64,000 nucleotides of DNA from AWTP1-13 sp963797005. Its GTDB lineage: Bacteria; Pseudomonadota; Alphaproteobacteria; Rhizobiales; Hyphomicrobiaceae. The stretch covers positions 1 to 64,000 of the forward strand of contig CAWCOF010000013.1 in NCBI GenBank assembly GCA_963797005.1, written 5' to 3'. Numbering within the stretch: position 1 is the stretch's first letter; every line of letters begins with the position of its first letter. A program made the translations under genes and the position numbers. Below the pieces are notes generated by a model that was given only the letters and a program-made list of their open reading frames with translations, did no database searches and was not told the DNA's origin. This document shows, one piece after another, positions 61,134 to 64,000 of this stretch.

Positions 61134-63314
61134 TCACGATACTTCGACCCGCGGTGACGCCATGGCGACACGCTCGACCGCCGGCGCATCTCTCACTTCC
61201 GTCAGCTTGCGTCCACCGACGGTAAGCACGCGCTTGGCGCGACGCAGGAGAGCCGGTCGGTGGGCGACGACGATGCGGGTGATCTGCAATTGATCGATCA
61301 AATCGGCGATCAGCTCTTCGTTCTGCTGGTCGAGATTCGCCGTGCCCTCATCGAGGATGAGGATCTTGGGCTGGCGATAAAGCGCGCGGGCGAGGAGAAC
61401 ACGCTGCCGCTGGCCACCTGAAAGCGTCGATCCCATATCGCCAACAAGCGTCAGGTACTGCATCGGCGCACGCATGATGTCGGCATGAACCTGGGCCGCT
61501 GCAGCAGCCGCAACAACTTGCTGCATGTCCAGATCGGGATCGAAGCCGGCGATATTGTCGGCAAGCGTTCCGGACAGCAGCCGGTCGTCCTGGGCCACGA
61601 CGCCGACTAAATTGCGCCAGGCCCGCCAGCGCGCAGGCGTGGCACGCTGGCCGTCGAGCTCGATCATCCCGTCGCGTCGGGCTGGTTGAGGCCGAGCATG
61701 CAATTTGAGCAACGTGCGTCTTGCCGCCGCCCGATGGGCCATGGAATGGCAACGTAATCGCCAGGCGCGATCTCGAGATCGATGTCCTCCAGCACCAGCG
61801 GGTCGGTGGCGCCGTAGCGGAAGGCCACGCTGCTTGAGGCGCATATGGCCCTTGGATGTCGATGGGGGCCGTGGCCGACGCCCGCCTATCCTCCGCCGGG
61901 CGTCGTGACGATGTCCGAGAGGCGATCGAGATGCAGCCGCAGGAAGCGGAACTGCATGAGCTGGTTGACGAGCGCGATTGGCGCGGTCGGTGAAGGTCTG
62001 CCGATAGGAGAGGAACGAGAACAGCATGCCGACCGAGAAGCCCTGGCCGTCCAGGATGGCACGGCCCGCCACATAGATGACGATCACGGTTTGCAGCCCC
62101 GTGACCACGCTTTGAATGAGCGACTGCGAGATATTGTGAGGCGTGCCGACGGCGATGCTGGCATTGGTGGTCTCGGCATGCAGGTTGCGCCACGCCGCCT
62201 TCGCGCACGGCCTCGCGACCGAGCAGCTTCAGGGTTACCGCCGCCCGCACGCTCTCCATCAGATGCGTCTGCTCCTTGGCCTGGGCGAGGATCTCCTCCT
62301 CCATCCGCTGCTTCATGCGCGGAAACAGGGCAAGGTTGAGCGCCATGATTGATCAGGACCGCGGCGATGACGACCAGCGCCAGCGTCGACGGAATAGAAG
62401 AACAGGATGACCGCCGCGATGCAGGCCATGAGGCCGTCGATGACGGTGCCGACGACGCCTTGCGTGATGGCGTCCTGGATGGGTTTCACCGATCCCAGCC
62501 GCGAAATGATGTCGCCGGCGTGCCGCTTCTCGAAATAGTCGCTCGGCAGGCGCAGCAGGTGACGCACCAGATTGCCGGAAACCTGGATAGCTCAGCAGAT
62601 GGCCGAAAACACGCAGGGCCCACGATCGCAGCGCTTCGATGGCATGCCTGAATGACGACGAGCGCACCGAAGCCGAGCGCGATGACCGTCAGCAGGTCGC
62701 GATCCACGACTCGGCGATCGCCTCGTCGACGACGAGCTGCATCTGCAACGGCGCGACGAAGGCGGCGATCTGCAACGCCACGGACAAGACGAGAACCTGC
62801 GCGAGCGCGGTTCCCCATCCAGTCATCTTCGACCACAGCATCGACAGCTTCATCGGCACGCGGGCCGAGACCGGCTCGAAGCGTTTCGGCGCGAGCCAGT
62901 TCGAGGACGACGCCGGTAAAGTGCTTGGAGAATTCCTCCGGCGTGAACGCCCGCATTCCGATCGCCGGGTCGTGGATGACGATGCGCTTGCGTCCAACGC
63001 TTTTCAGGACGACGAAGTGGTTGAGATCCCAATGCAACGATGGCCGGCGTGCGGATCTTGTTCGAGCGCCGAGAGCTCGACGCGGAGGGCGCGCGTCGAG
63101 AACCCCAGCTGATCGGTGATCTCCATCAGGCTCTTGAGCGAGGCACCGGCGAGCGACAGGGCGTGAGCGCTGCCGCAATCCATTCAGGTCGACATCGTGG
63201 CCGTGATAGCGCGAGATCATCGCGATGCAGGCGAGTCCGCATTCGGCGGCTTCGGAGGCCGTGATGACCGGCAGGCGGCGCGCCGCCGAAGTTCAGCTCG
63301 TCGAAAATGCTCAT
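61134..63314 (-). pseudogene. C39-peptidase ABC exporter for GG-leader peptides, frame broken by many indels
   Basis: Joined across frames, the protein has the peptidase domain near the start (catalytic Cys in EAAECGLACIAMI, catalytic His in WDLNHFVVLKS and Asp in HDPAIG). The transmembrane domain follows (HAGDIISRLGSVKPIQDA; GRAILDGQGFSVGMLFSFL), and the ATPase comes last (Walker A GPSGGGKT, LSGGQRQR, ILILDEGTA, final switch histidine VAHRPAL). It is a CvaB/PCAT-type exporter that cuts the leader at GG and exports the peptide. It starts at 63314, overlapping the HlyD-like stop (ATGA). About a dozen or more one-base indels occur between 61.68 and 63.29 kb, mostly insertions; the ATPase part below 61.68 kb is clean. 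No nonsense substitutions are visible, so sequence error is the more likely cause. Confidence 0.8.
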
Positions 63315-64000
63315 GACCGCCCCACCACGGCATAGATTGGATCGAAAAGCCAAGCCATCAGGCTGCGCCGGTCGAAGACGATTTCCGCCGATGACCAGCA
63401 TGCCCGGCTGCATGGGGATGGCCTGCCCATAGGCCATGCATGGTTTCCCGCGAAAGCGTCACGCGAATACGAAACACCGGCTCCTCCAGGTGCAGGCCCT
63501 GGAAGCCGACCTCGTTCGGGGCTGATCACCGTGCTGGAGACAGATGCGCACGGTGCCCCGGACGGTGCCGAAGCGCTGATAGGGAAAGGCCTGAAGGCTG
63601 ATTTCCACATCCTGGCCCGGCTGCACGAAGCCGATGGCCCGCGAGGGCGCCAGAAGCTCCGCCTCGAGCTTGCCTCCCACCGGGACAGGATCACCGCGAT
63701 CGTGCCGCCCGGCGCCGATGGCCTGGCCCGTCGTGACACCGGCAAGGCGGCGATCGCGGCCGCTGACAGGCGCGGTGACGAACTGAAGCCGGCGGGCCTC
63801 GGCTTCGGCGCGGCGCTGAGCCAGAGCGAGCCTCGGCGGTGGACGCCTCCGAACGGGCGGCATCGATCTCAAGCGGTATCGAGGCCAGGCGCGCCTTGAT
63901 GTCGGCAATGGCGCTCTCGGTCGACCGGCAAGCTCGCCGGTGATGCGTTGCAAGCTCCTGCTCGGCGGCAAGCACGGCAAGGCGGCGCGAATCGACCTCT
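63311..64000 (-). pseudogene. HlyD-family membrane-fusion protein, partial and frame-broken
   Basis: This is the C-terminal part of a gene that starts beyond the window. Readable fragments in different frames are typical of HlyD adaptor proteins of bacteriocin exporters: a coiled-coil region (ESAIADIKARLASIPLEID), lipoyl/beta-barrel pieces (GGKLEAELLAPSRAIGFVQ, DVEISLQAFPYQRFGTVRG) and a C-terminus (LMAWLFDPIYAVVGRS). Its TGA overlaps the exporter ATG, so the two are coupled. Several one-base indels (for example near 63385, 63435, 63515 and 63720) break the frame, as in the neighbouring exporter gene. Confidence 0.75.

Noticed and set aside
1..64000. CRISPR array
   Set aside because: No regularly spaced direct repeats of 25-40 bp with unique spacers were seen; the repeated units are dispersed palindromes or short tandem 7-mers.
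1..64000. Insertion sequences or phage genes
   Set aside because: No transposase, integrase or phage structural motif was recognised on either strand.

Overview
The window is GC-rich and looks like a chromosomal segment of an alphaproteobacterium, most likely Hyphomicrobiales (Rhizobiales). The grounds are the general L-amino-acid transporter genes aapP-J-Q-M, the Caulobacter/rhizobial-type pilus genes cpaC-cpaD, a YciB/IspZ septation protein, and dispersed palindromic repeats of the GTCATCCCGG...CCGGGATGAC kind that are common in that order. Genus is not resolvable from the sequence alone.

Layout. 1-8.7 kb: end of an M20 amidohydrolase, an amidase, a ParE/antitoxin module with a frameshifted toxin, an alpha/beta hydrolase, O-acetylhomoserine sulfhydrylase, a DUF2130 protein, YciB and an FAD oxidoreductase. 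8.8-13.3 kb: amino-acid ABC transporter aapPJQM (minus strand). 13.5-24.6 kb: a minus-strand catabolic operon (hyuA, hyuB, molybdenum hydroxylase FAD subunit and fused 2Fe-2S/Moco subunit, 6-hydroxynicotinate-reductase-like gene, MarR, UPF0280) invaded by small palindromic repeats, several lying in frame inside coding sequence. 25.3-33.1 kb: rpe, a RimK-like ligase, a BT1-type transporter, cpaC-cpaD without the rest of the pilus locus, Fe-superoxide dismutase, a LprI-like protein and tRNA-Gln. 33.2-48.6 kb: a second large minus-strand catabolic block with TauD dioxygenase, two class III CoA-transferases, an AhpD-like protein with an in-frame TGA, two hyuAB pairs, a class III aminotransferase and an MFS carrier. 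48.8-60.1 kb: a UvrD-like helicase, a DsbA-fold isomerase, acyl-CoA synthetase, SDR, two metal amidohydrolases, aldo/keto reductase, a fluoroacetate-dehalogenase-like hydrolase and an MFS carrier; this looks like a xenobiotic or N-heterocycle catabolic set. 60.3-64 kb: two small double-glycine-leader peptides and a dedicated C39-peptidase ABC exporter plus HlyD-type adaptor, i.e. a bacteriocin/microcin-type export cluster running off the window.

The most striking observation is the AhpD-like gene at 43876-44970. One uninterrupted frame is broken only by a TGA that sits exactly where the second cysteine of the C-x-x-C-x-x-x-H peroxidase motif belongs, and it is followed at the right distance by a hairpin of bacterial SECIS type. 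It is a strong selenocysteine candidate. Second are the two GG-leader peptides beside a C39 exporter, and third the molybdenum hydroxylase gene that carries three separate repeat elements in frame.

A caution: single-base indels break otherwise well-conserved genes at about 2.3, 15.4, 16.4, 28.2, 39.3, 39.7, 40.6 and 53.3 kb, and many times between 61.7 kb and the end. In the last stretch the frames recover again and again with no nonsense substitutions, which looks more like sequence error than decay. No computation or database search was run; family names are from recognition of motifs and overall sequence.
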